Source: Branchiostoma floridae (taxonomy: Eukaryota > Chordata > Leptocardii > Amphioxiformes > Branchiostomatidae). From it: a DNA stretch of 29,378 nt. The stretch spans positions 1 through 29,378 of the forward strand of contig NW_023365838.1 in NCBI RefSeq assembly GCF_000003815.2. Direction: 5' to 3'. The translations under genes were made by a program, and so were the position numbers. Below, piece after piece: positions 1-10,931 of this stretch; the stretch's first letter is position 1, and the number at the start of each line of letters is the position of its first letter. Below the pieces are notes generated by a model. It was given only the letters and a program-made list of their open reading frames with translations, was not told the origin of the DNA and ran no database searches.

Positions 1-1830
1 GCTTTATTTTCTGCTTGATATTACAAAGATTTCTAGGAAGTCATGATCACATGCTAGCACAATGTCATGTAGATCCTTTCAGTAGTTTCTTTCACCATCA
101 GGGCTTGAAATACTAGGTGCATGTGCACCCAGGTGCACCCAAAATTGGAGCTGTGCACTCAATTATTTTCTGTGGGTGCACCCAAATATTTTTTTAGGCT
201 GTGTATGTAAAGATATCAAAGTATACTTGTATGTATCATATTCTTGTCATCTAAGTGTTAGACTGATAATAAAAATGTCTATCATGATACTTGTTTAAGA
301 ATTTGATAGCTTGTAACTAAGTTTTATTACTAGGTTATTACTTCAATTTAAGTGGTGCACCCAAAAATTTTTGTTGCACCCAATTTCTTAAGTTGGGTGC
401 ACCATGCAGTGCACCTATAATCCCAAAAATGAATTTTGAGCCCTGACCATTGTGAAGTATACTGACTCTCAAGTCAAAAGCTTCACAAACGTCAAATGTT
501 CTCTTGGTTTGGTCGCTCAGAATCGCTCCTAATTTGAAGCAATCATTTGCAACATTGACAGAAAGCACCTTTCGACCATTATGGGAGATTGAATGTCAAA
601 TTATCATTATCTAGCAGCAACACAGTCATGTTCTGCCATTATTTTCCAATGTCCAATAAGTCAGCCCTTATATGTACTTTTCACTGAATTATTATCTACC
701 CATTCTATGAAAAAGTCATTATTTTTGCGATGCAAAAAAGACTAGACTAAGTCTTTTTCTTTGTGTAGTGGTTGTCATTAGTATGAAATCTACAGATAAT
801 CAAATGCACTTCACATGTCTTTGAATATTCTCTTTCTTTTCAAGGCTTTATTCTCTACAGCTCTTGACAATTTCTTGGAATTGGCTTCAATGCTAGCACA
901 TGACATGACAGTGTAGTTCTTTTCAGTAATTTTTTTCATGGTGAATAGTACAGACTCTGAAGTCATACACGTCACCCATTGTCAAATGCTCTCTTTGGTT
1001 TGGTCTCTCCAAATTTGAAGCAATCGTTTGCGACATTGGCAGTTTAACCTCAAAACATGTTTTGACCATTATGGGAGGTTGAATTTCAAAGTATCATTAA
1101 CCAGCAGCTGCAGCACAATGTCATGTTCTGCCATTGTTTCGCAATTAATGTACATTTTGTACTTTCACTGAATGTTCTCTCTTGATTCACCCATTCTATG
1201 AAAAAGTCATCACTATTTGTGTGATACAGAAAAACACATTTTCTTTGTAGTGGTTGTCATTAGTATGAAATCTACAGATAAGCAAATGCACTTCACACAT
1301 CTTTGAATATTCTCTTTCATTTCAAAGCTTTATTCCCTACTTCTAACATTCAGAGACTCGTTCATTTCCAGGCTTTGTTCTTATACTTTCTATGGAAAAT
1401 TTCTAAAGATTAGCTTAAATGCTGTATGTATATACATCGTGAAGTTCAGTGACCTTTCAGTAGTTTCTTTCATTGTGAAGACTGTGCACGTGCAGACTCT
1501 CAAGTCATACACTTCACATGCACAAAGACAAATGCTTTCTTAAGTTTTTGCAATCATTTGCAAGGTTCCTCTAAGCATCTCTGGATCATTATGGACTGAA
1601 AAGCACATGATGTTGATTTTGACAAGCATTGTTGATTTTGCAATGTAATTGGCATCCCTAGGCCCGACTTTCACTGCAGTTTTCAACTCATTATCCAACC
1701 ATTCTATGGAACAGGCATAGTTATTTGTGTGACTCAAAAACACTTCATCTTTTTCTGTGTAGTTACTGTAGTACATGCATGTAGTTGTTATCGCACACAT
1801 CGGTTTGAACTCCACACTGATGGTTTGAAG
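1..1830. repeat. Three diverged tandem copies of a roughly 490-bp unit
   Basis: Copies begin near 1, 844 and 1368. Shared landmarks are CATTCTATGAAAAAGTCAT (near 700 and 1192, changed at 1693), GTGGTTGTCATTAGTATGAA (near 768 and 1249), ACCATTATGGGAG (near 577 and 1067) and ATGTCATGTTCTGCCATT (near 622 and 1119). Copy 1 is lengthened by a 347-bp insertion at 99-445. A partial fourth copy lies at about 2300-2430. The copies are roughly 75-85 percent alike by eye, so the duplication is old. Confidence 0.8.
99..445. mobile_element. 347-bp inverted-repeat element inserted in tandem copy 1
   Basis: The ends are CAGGGCTTGAAAT and its near inverted match ATTTTGAGCCCTG. ACCAT flanks both sides (94-98 and 446-450). 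Repeat copy 3 shows the uninterrupted site (TTTCATTGTGAAG), confirming an insertion. The interior is rich in the palindromic motif GGTGCACCC, present at least six times. No coding capacity, so a non-autonomous DNA transposon. CAGGG ends recall hAT elements, but the 5-bp duplication is shorter than the 8 bp expected. Confidence 0.72.
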
Positions 1831-1880
1831 GGGATCCGCCAGTCAATCCGCCATGCAAATTGATGGTTGTCGAATGTAGT
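1540..1880 (-). pseudogene. Coding relic in repeat copy 3, possible TIR-domain fragment
   Basis: A frame open from about 1880 to the TAA near 1540 carries EKDEVFLSHTNN, then IEWLDNEL and GPRDANYIAKS. The first two blocks resemble TIR-domain box 1 and its following helix (D-x-F-[LV]-S-[HY]...L...L), and the third is vaguely like box 2 (R-D-x-x-P-G), though the P-G is absent. Copies 1 and 2 carry related but broken peptides (FFIEWVDNN near 691-741; VFLYHTN with FFIEWVNQE near 1183-1238). Peptide-like conservation among copies suggests descent from an exon. There is no intact gene, and the TIR assignment is tentative. Confidence 0.3.
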
Positions 1881-2299
1881 TCAGGGCCTAAAACTTCAAG
1901 ATTTTTTTCCTGGTCAAATGGGTAGAAATCCTGGCAGTTTTGAGGTGGGTGTGACAGGGGAGGGTTAACTTTCTACTTTGTGATTAGGGCCAAAAAGCTG
2001 AGTTTGTGTGGTTTTTAGGGGGTATAAAGTTGGGACTTTTTTGTCCTAGCACATGGCCTCCTCACTGGGTTGTGGTGCGGTTTTGAGGTCATGGGTCAAT
2101 CTTTCAGTTTCCCAGAAGTTTTCGCCGTTAGATTCATGCCGAAATGTGGTTTGTCGGATAGCTGAGATGTCGGGCTTTCATATGAGGGTATGTTTGTGTG
2201 CCAGTAACGTCAGAAAGTTGAGTTATTAACAGTTGCTTTCTCCTCTTTTTTGTATAGGGAACCATTGTTTAGAGGCTGCAAATTGAATCACCTGCGGAT
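1831..2299. other. Unassigned sequence between tandem copies 3 and 4
   Basis: This stretch separates the third and fourth copies of the tandem unit. It is T/G-rich, has no long open frame and no inverted ends that I can see. It may be an old insertion. Confidence 0.4.
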
Positions 2300-2430
2300 A
2301 CCCTCAAGCATTTCACGTGTCCCTGAACATTCTCTTTCAAAGTTTCATCTCAAGACTTACACTTTACTCTTCTTTTTAAAAGTTCTTGTCAATTGCTAAA
2401 ATGCTAACTTAGTTGCTTCCATTATTTTTA
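2300..2430. repeat. Partial fourth copy of the 490-bp tandem unit
   Basis: The sequence TTTCACGTGTCCCTGAACAT, then ATTCTCTTTC, and the later CTTGTCAATTGCTAAAATGC match the copy 1-2 junction region (near 810-895). Only about 130 bp of the unit is present. Confidence 0.5.
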
Positions 2431-2685
2431 GATCTTTCAAATGAACCCATCATGGCTTCTTACTGGAGTGGATGTCCTGATACATACAGCCTGCTTTATC
2501 TTACGTGTGCATCTAGTACATGTATTGTCCCCTAAGGAAGGTGACAGACAACCACCAAGACATTGGTTGAATAAAACACTTGGTTGTACAGAATCTTGTT
2601 ATTCACCAATTGCCAGTAAACCTATCCAAAATATTGCATACATGTACGGTGATGCACCTCTAAACTACATAATCATATGAAGCAA

Positions 2686-2965
2686 AATTGCCCCCAAAAG
2701 CCCCATGGGGGCCCAAACCTACACCACTTACAGTACACTCTGCACCAAGAGCTATCTACCACGTAACAGTCATAACCATAGCATGCCTAGAACTCGAGAT
2801 ATCCAAACCAGAAGTTCTGCTGCAGTACTGTAACAAGCCGCTAGGGGGCCCAAAATCTTATCATTTTTAGGTTACATCATCAAGACCCACATACAGAATA
2901 TCAATACAATCCATCCAATCCTACTCATACGGACAAAGACAAACACTTAGTAATCAAAAGCATTA
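2686..2965. repeat. Probable dispersed repeat fragment with internal direct repeat
   Basis: Two similar blocks, AAGCCCCATGGGGGCCC near 2697 and AAGCCGCTAGGGGGCCC near 2835, lie 138 bp apart, each followed by AAA and C/T. The stretch is more GC-rich than its flanks. The open frames in it are short and resemble no protein I know. It is called a repeat only on composition and the internal duplication. Confidence 0.3.
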
Positions 2966-4195
2966 CCTTCTTAGGGAAGGTAAAAATCCTCTGACTTGAT
3001 TTAAAGCACTCTACATCACTTTATTTGTTTTTCCAGGGCAATAGACTCAGGCTCTTTGACCTGCTTTTCAGTCAAGCCTGGAATATTGTACAATCCATTT
3101 GGACACTAACAATTACCCGAAAGCACTTCTTGACCATTAAAGCGTATATGATGCATTGTCCATGTAAGGTAGAATGTCTATAACATTTCTCTCCCATCAA
3201 AATGAATGAACAGAAGATAAGACTTCAAGGCAAAGTCACCTACTCCCCTATAGTCACTGTGGCAGGTTCATGATTAAGCTATGCTTTGCCAAGATATATA
3301 TTAAGTGCTTATACTTTTATAGCAACATTAAACTCACAGAAATATTTGGGATGAAGGGAATATAATGTAAGTAGCAGCAATGATTTTACTACCTTATCCA
3401 GCTTCTATCGGAATAATGGTTGAAAACGGTCTTTAAGACAAATGCAGGGGTTACCGAAATGATAGTAGCTGCAGACTGTCATTACGTTCAAGTACATTTT
3501 CAGACTGTTATCTAGAGGTTTACGAAACACGGCCTGTCATAAAATCAGATCAGAATCACCAAGAATTCGAAAATGGATGCCAGTTTTTTCCGGTGAAGGA
3601 CGTTTCCGGTGAAGGATGTTTGGGAGAACTTAAAGAAAAAAGCACAGTATTATAAAGTAACAGTAAAAACTTTCTATATAAATGTGTTTTAGGGATGATG
3701 TTACAAAAGTAGTTATGTAGTTTGCAAAAATCCATTGGGTTGCATATCTTTGCTTTAAACTCTGTGATTTGGGGAAAAAAAATGCTGTTTGGACTTCTGT
3801 ATATTCTACGTATTGCCTATTTTTGGAAATGTATGGACTCAGTATGTTGAACAATTTGCATTTCACTTCATGCAAAATGTTATATCATATTTTGCAATTG
3901 GCTCAACAAAGAATTAGATCATGTAAGGGTGCCTATGTTGATAACGTATGATGGTAAATAAATTTGCTGTGAAAGAGGAAAATTTCATTAACTCTGTACC
4001 TAACAAAGTAGATAACATTGTTACAGTAAATCAAACTGATGTGAATCAAATATAGTGTGCCACATGTTATTAAATGAAGGTAATAACCCTACCATGCAGG
4101 TATATTGGATTCTAATATAATTATTATAGTATACCATGATGTACTGCTGTGTTGATTGGAATCCCATTGAAATATTAATTACAAGTTCGCATCAT
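2966..4195. other. AT-rich stretch without recognisable genes
   Basis: Short open frames here have no recognisable motifs. The only local structure is a small direct repeat, TTTCCGGTGAAGGA, occurring twice near 3588-3619. Confidence 0.5.
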
Positions 4196-4205
4196 CATCT
4201 ATAGT

Positions 4206-4571
4206 GGGTACCATCCAGGTAGTATTTTGCACCTATGTTAACTTTGCTTCTTCTACCTGTCTGGAGAACTGTATATTCAAATCTTTTGGTGGTGACGTCA
4301 GTTAATGAGCAAATTAAGGAATGGGTTCTAACGGGCTCTCAACACCTGTTCAAATACAGCGATCAGTTTCTTGGGTAGCAGGAGCAAACATAATAGCAAA
4401 CTACTACCCAGATGGCGCCAATCAGTGCCCTCCTCCAAAATTTGAACAAGAATTGAATATTCCACGCGTAAGAGATGTCCAAGTTCCCAGACACAATAGC
4501 AGAGAATTTAGGGAAATGAATGACAGTGTATATTGTGTATGTCTGAGCAAACCACAATCCGGATGGTACCC
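4206..4571. mobile_element. Possible MITE with 11-bp inverted ends
   Basis: GGGTACCATCC (4206-4216) is perfectly inverted at GGATGGTACCC (4561-4571), and weaker inverted similarity continues inward for about 10 bp. The termini resemble those of the 9262-9672 element (CTGG-TACCAT). A full CRE palindrome (TGACGTCA) lies near 4292. Short open frames inside carry no recognised domain. No target duplication is visible. Confidence 0.4.
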
Positions 4572-4754
4572 AGGCTAAATCACCTACATGTACATATATT
4601 CTATAAAATACTAAAATAATTTACTTTCTACTCTTAAGTCTTGTCAATCAATCATTTTCAGTCTGCATTTGTCCTGGTGTGTTTTTACAGTCAATACAGA
4701 TAATAACATTTAAGTGACAGGATGTGAGGTGGAAGATGGTGTAACCAGAGACTG

Positions 4755-4850
4755 GCAGGTTGTCTTGGCCTGGGTTCAAAGTCGATCCAGCAGCCTGGCA
4801 TGATCAGAAGGCTGTCTTTGCTAGGGTCCAAAGTTGGCCCCGTAGGGTGG
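4755..4850. repeat. Short tandem duplication, about 60-bp period
   Basis: AGGTTGTCTTGGCCTGGGTT near 4757 and AGGCTGTCTTTGCTAGGGTC near 4818 start two similar blocks, each continuing with a CAAAGT core. This is two diverged copies of a simple unit. Confidence 0.45.
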
Positions 4851-5089
4851 CAAGAAAATGCATAATTTAGACAGAATTAGTGACTAAATGCAGGATAATG
4901 AATAAGACAATTATGATAGATTCATAAAAAATCTATGTACACATGTATATGAGGAAGGTACGAGATCTTGGATTGTAATGTTGCTATTTTTTGCCTGTTC
5001 CAGAATAGAGCGGTTGGAGTTCCTGGATGAGGTGGAACTACTGCAGCAGCTACTGCAGCATTACTGCATCACATGGGCCTGGAAGGACC

Positions 5090-5545
5090 CTACAGGCCTG
5101 GGCCTGTCCAACCTTGGGTTTGGGCGTCCTTCTCCACTGATGTGACAGGCCTCAGCCTGTCCAACTGCAGGTCTGTCATTCCTCACTGATGTGACAGGCC
5201 TGGGCCAGTCTAATTTTGGGTCTGGGCGTCCTTCTCCACTGATGTGACAGGCCTCAGCCTGTCCAACTGGGCCTGTTATTCCCCACTGATGTTAGAGGCC
5301 TGGGCCTGTCTAATTTTGGGTTTGGGCATCCTTCTCCAGTGATGTGACAGGCTTGGCCAGCTGCAGGCCTGTTTACTATTTCTCACAGACTGATGTTACA
5401 GGTCTGGGCTTATGCAAACTGGGGTTTGGGCTTCCTTCCCCCGACAGGCCTTGGCCTGTCCAACCGGGGATTTGGGCGTACTTTCCTGCTAATGTGACAG
5501 GGCTGGGCTTGACTGCCCAATGTACCTTCCATTCTAATGTGACTG
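5090..5545. repeat. Minisatellite, about 50-bp units in alternating pairs
   Basis: At least eight units carry the core TGATGTGACAGGCCTGGGCC or variants (near 5139, 5187, 5239, 5286, 5340, 5392, 5489, 5535). Two unit types alternate at first, one continuing TTGGGTTTGGGCGTCC and the other CTGCAGG-TCTG, giving a roughly 100-bp higher-order period. Units decay toward the right end. The open frame through it is a by-product of the repeat. Confidence 0.87.
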
Positions 5546-6100
5546 GGTTGCACAACTCTCAAAGCACTTCAACACTGGTTACAACCATGACAAATTTTGC
5601 TTTCAGACCAAAATGTTTGTTGTGTTTATTGAAATATTTTAAGTAGCATAAAGATTGATTTTATGCTTCTGGGTGCAGATGATTATTGTGTAAATACATT
5701 GTATTTCAGATCTATCATTTGTGTTGCACAAGGGAAATTATGCCATGTACATGCTGAGTTCAAGTGTCTTGACGAGACTTTATCTGAGTGTTTAGAGTTT
5801 TCATCCAAGACTTGATTTTATGGTTCAGTTGATGACTTTCTTGTTCGAATGGTGAGAAAAGACTTAATTTTGTAAGTTAGAGCAGATAAGCCTTTCAATT
5901 TAGAACCTCTTTTCTGGTTCATGTTCATAATGATTTGTCTGTTATCTGTTATCTGAAGTGCTGCTAATAGAAATGTTTCCTATCTGTACAATTGAGTCAT
6001 GGTTTTAATTGTGCTACAATATATGTATTTATAAGACTAGAGATTGAATTTGTGCCACTCCTAAAAAGAAGAATGATGGGATGTGAAAGGAGAAAATATT
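5546..6100. other. No recognisable feature
   Basis: AT-rich unique-looking sequence between the minisatellite and the TG microsatellite, with no plausible exon or inverted-repeat element. Confidence 0.5.
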
Positions 6101-6126
6101 GTGTGTGTGTGCATGTGTGTGTGTGT

Positions 6127-6189
<63 letters not shown>

Positions 6190-6199
6190 CCTGTGTGTA
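6101..6199. repeat. (TG)n microsatellite with a (GC)5 segment
   Basis: Nearly 100 bp of TG dinucleotides interrupted by GCATG and GAGTG, followed by alternating GC at 6181-6190 and a short TG run. Alternating purine-pyrimidine of this kind can adopt Z-DNA. Open frames here are dinucleotide artefacts. Confidence 0.97.
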
Positions 6200-6518
6200 T
6201 TTTATGGATGTTGTGAGCATTTATAATATCAGGATTCAGCCATGGGTGTCTTCCAAACAGTTAACTGACAAGTACAATTAACCACCTAAGTTAGAATCAG
6301 GCTCTAACATTTCATGATATTGCCATATATATAGCAATTTCTCAAGTGACAGCAATTTATTAAGGAGCAACCCATCATTGTCTCTCCAGTTACTGTCCTT
6401 GTGTTACCTTTGCCTAATTGCCTTTCCAACTTTGCTGTGTGTGTTCCAATAGATGAATCAATAGAATATCAAATTTTAAGACAGCTAAGATGCACTGAGA
6501 GGAGGGTTGATGCTTAAG

Positions 6519-6823
6519 TTCACTTTATCCGCGGGATAACCTATATCCATTGTTTATAGAGATATCAATATTGCACTGCCAAAAAATTTCTTGTTTTACT
6601 TCCTCACAGAAAATTTATTTTCCAGGAAAAAATTATTCTGTCCCCAAGAAATCTTAGAAAAAAGTGCTTGTCCATGGGGCAAGCGAATTTTTGCTACTGA
6701 AGTTAATGAGGCAATTTGAGATTCGTTTTCTTATAAAGATATATGCATTGACATGATATCCTTAAATGCCCTGTTTTCAAATACAACAGAATGATTTAGG
6801 TTACTTTGCGGATAAAGGTGACC
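6519..6823. mobile_element. MITE-like element with about 25-bp imperfect inverted ends
   Basis: The left end TTCACTTTATCCGCGGGATA and the right end, which read on the minus strand begins GGTCACCTTTATCCGCAAAG and continues TAACC, match over most positions. The interior is AT-rich with no coding capacity. No clean target duplication is seen. Confidence 0.6.
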
Positions 6824-8270
6824 CAGCATTACATAAGGATACCAGAAAGATACTCATCTTGCTATTATATATATACCAGGGCCTTTTTATGTCACACCTC
6901 ATCAGCTTCGATACTCAGCTGCCAGTGTGGACTGGGTGATAACTTGAGCTATCACGAGAGGTTCTACTCTTATCACATGGTCTTCCTTAGAATAATTTGA
7001 ATGCACAAATGTGCTCCTGCCAAAAATTCAAATACTGAACACTGACGTTACAATTTTTTGTTCGATGACACCATATTCCCTCAACTCCTGGCACACTTGG
7101 CATTGATTTGTGTATTATCTTGGGTGGGCATGACATAGATAGAACACAACACGATTTTGGCCAGAGGGTGATCGACCGGCGGGAGGGCTGGCACTTGGGA
7201 TAATACGGAATGCACCATGTTTTATTCTATATGACTGTGCAGCAGCAATAATTGTTAACAAAACTGCCTAATGACAGGATTTTATATGATTGGTATCGAG
7301 AATGAAGTACCCGTTGGTTAGTACATTGTATGTGAACTTCCGTCTCAGTCTATCCGGTTTATCCATTTTAGGTGTACTTCAAAGCTGGAAAAGAGCAATG
7401 AGTAGGAAATGTAGTCTTTACAACATCAGAAGATGTTGGGAAATCCTGAATCGTCCTTTGACCTTGAACTGTTGCCAGGCGGAAGTTTAAGCGGCTTTGT
7501 ACCTTGCTGCCTGCCAGTGCAAAACCTTATTGGATAGATTTCGAAGAGAACGTATTCATATCCCTATTCGCTTTTCGCACAAGCCCAAATCTCTGCCTGA
7601 GTTCAGAAACCACCACTCATCACATCTAATCTCATCATTGAAGGATCATCTCACTATTATCACCACCCATCTTTGTGTATTTAGCAAAAGAAGTGGTACT
7701 GAAAAATAAATTGAAGGATTTGAGTGTATTGAGGCAGTGTACTCGCAGGGCTTTTACGACAACCCGAATTAATGTTTGCTGGTGATCTCGTTATCTTGAC
7801 CATTATGTTGGCTGTATCACTTTTTTTCAGCTGTGCGCCCATTCCATGGGGATCTCTGTGTAACGTCACAGAAGATACCTGGCATTTAGATGCGAGATAA
7901 TGTTTAATGGGTCTTTTACACCTTGCTTGACCTTTTTGAAAGTTTTTCCTTTATCAGTCTTGTTCAGGTAGACCGGATTCGAGCTGTGGCAGCGTCAAGC
8001 TTTTGTGCCTGACGTCAAGACATTTCTGTGGCCTCCAGCTATTGGCACAAGATCCTTCTGCCCCAAGGAGTCACGTAGAGGGGAAAAAGGAACAATTTTG
8101 ATTCGTGATGTTCTCATTAATCTGCCCCCATATGTCAAAGACAGACTTAAAAAAACATTTTCGTGAATCTCCACCTAGTTTGGAGTGTCAGTCAACCATA
8201 TGATGTGCATGTACATGTGCATACTGAGTATTACATGTGCAGTTAACACTTTCAAAGCCTAATGATAGCC
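6824..8270. other. No gene recognised; mixed unique-looking sequence
   Basis: Several short open frames occur but none has a signal peptide, recognised motif or convincing splice context. A full CRE palindrome, TGACGTCA, lies near 8010. Confidence 0.4.
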
Positions 8271-8370
8271 ATCCTCCTACACAGGGCTATCCCATTGGCA
8301 TAAACATTATGCCTTGCAGCATACCACGAGGAATTAGTGTATGCTACGAGATAGCCCTATGTAGGAGGAT
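8271..8370. mobile_element. 100-bp foldback MITE
   Basis: ATCCTCCTACACAGGGCTAT at the left is inverted at the right (minus strand ATCCTCCTACATAGGGCTAT), with one mismatch in 21 bp. Inverted similarity continues inward (GCATA blocks), so almost the whole element folds into a hairpin. No target duplication is obvious. Confidence 0.78.
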
Positions 8371-8577
8371 ATATAAACTTTAACGTCCTACCGTAAATTG
8401 TTTGAAACTACCTTCACATTTTCTTTTTATGACTGAACCTTTGATAATGTCCAATGAGAACAGTTGCTTCAAAGGTAGCTATTTGTAAAAAGAGTTTTTA
8501 ACCACAGATAATTACCTTCAAAGCAACTTTTCCTATTAAAACTTAAAGGTTGTACCATAGCCTTTTTTGAGGCTGTA

Positions 8578-8686
8578 GGTTAGGGACAGTGGGTTGTTAT
8601 TATACAATATCCACTATGTCTAAGGGTACGGTATTGGGAGGCAGAGCCCATCCCTTCCACTCCTTTTTACCTCTGAGTCCCTAACC
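8578..8686. mobile_element. Short inverted-repeat element, 109 bp
   Basis: GGTTAGGGAC (8578-8587) is perfectly inverted as GTCCCTAACC (8677-8686). The interior is non-coding. The short termini and missing target duplication keep this uncertain. Confidence 0.42.
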
Positions 8687-9252
8687 AAAGAAAAGGAATG
8701 TTATACAAAGTTATCATTCTAAAGTTCACATTATCTAGCCAGGAATGACAGAAATCAAAGCCATGCCCTTTTGATCGCTTGACTGTCTGATTACCTGGCC
8801 ACTCAACCACTTGATGCCACTCTGTCAAAAGGACATATAACCCAAAAGAATGTGCATGCTTTATGTGATATATAATGTGTGTGTGTGTGTTATCTATAGA
8901 ATTGATTTTGTGTTGCCAAGGCCACAATGACGATAAGAAATGACTACTTCTTTTATCAGACTGAACAAATGTCAGTCCCATTGATCATATAAGGGCTTCC
9001 TGGTAAGGTAGTGTGAAGGATGATGCTTTTAGAAGTTACTGTTACAGTATTACAATATGTATATGTAGTGCGATGCAGCTTTACCATGACTCGCCTTTTT
9101 GACAAACACACTGGGTCAGAAAACGTTAGAGTCTTCTCGATATGTGTGTTGAGTTCAGATGTTTGACGCTTTAAGCTAATGTGTCTTTATCGCTTCCACA
9201 TTTTTGGGTTTTCCTCCAAAAGGATGATGTGCTTCTGTTCCAGTTGAGTCCA
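8687..9252. other. No recognisable feature except a short TG run
   Basis: A (TG)7-like run sits near 8876-8890. Open frames on the minus strand lack recognised domains. Confidence 0.45.
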
Positions 9253-9261
9253 TGCAGACCC

Positions 9262-9672
9262 TAGCCTGGATACCATACCCCAACCTCAAATATCTTTCGT
9301 GTTGGGGTCTGGAAGGATGGCTGTAGAAATTTAAAGGTTCTCGAAGGCCCTTGATCAGAGGGAGGAGAACCTAGGATTGATGACCACTCTCACCACAGGT
9401 AGCCAGCTACAACAGACCATAGTTGGTCAGCAGGCTATCACAGTAGCAAATCAGGTACTTAGTGGTCACTGTTATGGATTAAAAAAATACAGTTGGGCAT
9501 CTTAAACCAATCATGGTAGGGGTGTATTACCTCCTGCTGACCTACTGTTGTTCTATTGGTGGAGTTTTTTGCCCACGATAAGGGGCAAAATTGAGAAGCC
9601 AGCCTATGCCATCCGGCCAGACTCCTGCACAATAGATATTTGAGATCGGGCTGGGGTGTGGTAACCAGGCTA
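9262..9672. mobile_element. Complete MITE: 40-bp inverted ends and 9-bp target duplication
   Basis: The element starts TAGCCTGGATACCATACCCC and ends in its near inverse (minus strand TAGCCTGGTTACCACACCCC). The match continues inward to a shared CTCAAATATCT block, about 40 bp. TGCAGACCC is duplicated exactly at 9253-9261 and 9673-9681. An inner inverted pair, GGTCAGCAGG (near 9425) and CCTGCTGACC (near 9533), forms a second hairpin. A 9-bp duplication with long ends fits Mutator-like elements better than hAT (8 bp) or mariner (TA). No transposase is encoded. Confidence 0.88.
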
Positions 9673-9681
9673 TGCAGACCC

Positions 9682-10515
9682 GGACGCAAACTCGGGCTGC
9701 TAGCTCCAGGGAATATGAACCAGATGTATCCAGTGGCAGAAACATGTTTAAGCAGAGTTGTGTAAGTGTGCCACAAAACATCAATCACCGTTTTCATGAT
9801 ATACATACAGTATGTAAGATCATAGGAGTATATTTATATGTATGAACACAGCTTGACACCCTCCCACCCTAGTTTTTGTAGTGCCATATGCTGTCATGTT
9901 GACTTAACATATTGCCTTTCATCAATGACATGTGTTCTGAGCAACCGCTGAAAGGTCCTGAAACCACTAGTTATATCTTTGAAGTTGAGATTAATAGCCT
10001 CATTTCTAAATTTGTAAAATAACAAGAGGCATGCTTCAGTCGCACCTCTTAGATTAGAATATGTTGACTTTTGTACATTGATTTCTTTGGTCTCCATTTT
10101 TCTTATCTGAACTGCGGCTATAAAGGGATGACTTTTAAGTAAATGTATTTTGGTCAAAATTTGAATTTCATTGCCTGTCAGTTATAGTAGCATTCCAAAC
10201 ACCACGTATTTGAAGTCGTTGAATTGAAGCAAAAATATGTCAGCTTCAGCAGCTATCTCATTGGTGCTGTACATGTAGGCGGAGCCACTGAGCCAAGCTA
10301 TTTGACTCTACAAATTGCTTAAATTGATAAAAACAAGACTTCTTACGCTTTGTGTGTTTTGTTGTCTTGTTTATCATATATGTACATTTTGTATGATATT
10401 CGCAGTAGAAAGTCAAGGGTGACACAAATTCACCTCCAATGTACGTACAACTGCCCAGTGAGACACCAAGTTAAATATAGGCAGCCAACTGCCTCTAGAT
10501 CTAAGCAAGGAACCT
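9682..10515. other. No gene recognised
   Basis: AT-rich unique-looking sequence. The open frame at 9894-10157 on the minus strand has no recognised motif and no supporting splice or start context. Confidence 0.45.
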
Positions 10516-10931
10516 TAGGCCACACTGATGTAATTTTATGGATGACATCCTCTGCAGACCCCAAGACGAAGGGCGAAGAATAAAAATCTAGCAAATATGC
10601 TTGTAAACCACGGGACTAAACATCCAATCCATTTTTCTCCAGTTTGTCTTGTTAACTTCTAGTGAAGCTGTAATATACAATCGTCGCCATTTCAGTTACA
10701 ATGTTTTTATTGCCAGTCTTGAGAGGGGAACAAAGGCGCTGTGGCCCCATACCTTTAATCATGTGCCCCTTACCCTGGAGAGCAGATCCCCAGGCAAATA
10801 TAAATTTCTGGTTGGCCAGGGATGCTATTGGGTCACATGTGGCCACAGATGTAGGGTTTTATTGGGGGGGGGGGAGGCAAAATTGATGCGCGCACGGATG
10901 TCATCTATAAAATTAATTTATTGTGGCCTTA
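10516..10931. mobile_element. MITE family A, copy 1 (about 38-bp inverted ends)
   Basis: The left end TTAGGCCAC...TAATTTTATGGATGACATCC is matched on the minus strand by TAAGGCCAC...TAATTTTATAGATGACATCC at the right end. Near the right end lies a G11 run (about 10863) and AAAATTGATGCGCGC, shared with the copy at 14633-14984. The two copies together define the family. No clear target duplication. Confidence 0.76.

Noticed and set aside
4321-4578. 85-codon plus-strand frame
   Set aside because: It lies inside a possible MITE, ends in its inverted terminus and has an overlapping antisense frame; no protein family recognised.
5344-5646. 100-codon open frame over the minisatellite
   Set aside because: The frame follows the tandem repeat and then unrelated sequence; no domain or splice context.
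6029-6281. Open frames of alternating Thr-His or Cys-Val
   Set aside because: They are translations of the TG microsatellite.
9459-9806. Two overlapping minus-strand open frames of 80-115 codons
   Set aside because: They lie across the inverted-repeat element and its flank, with no recognised motif.
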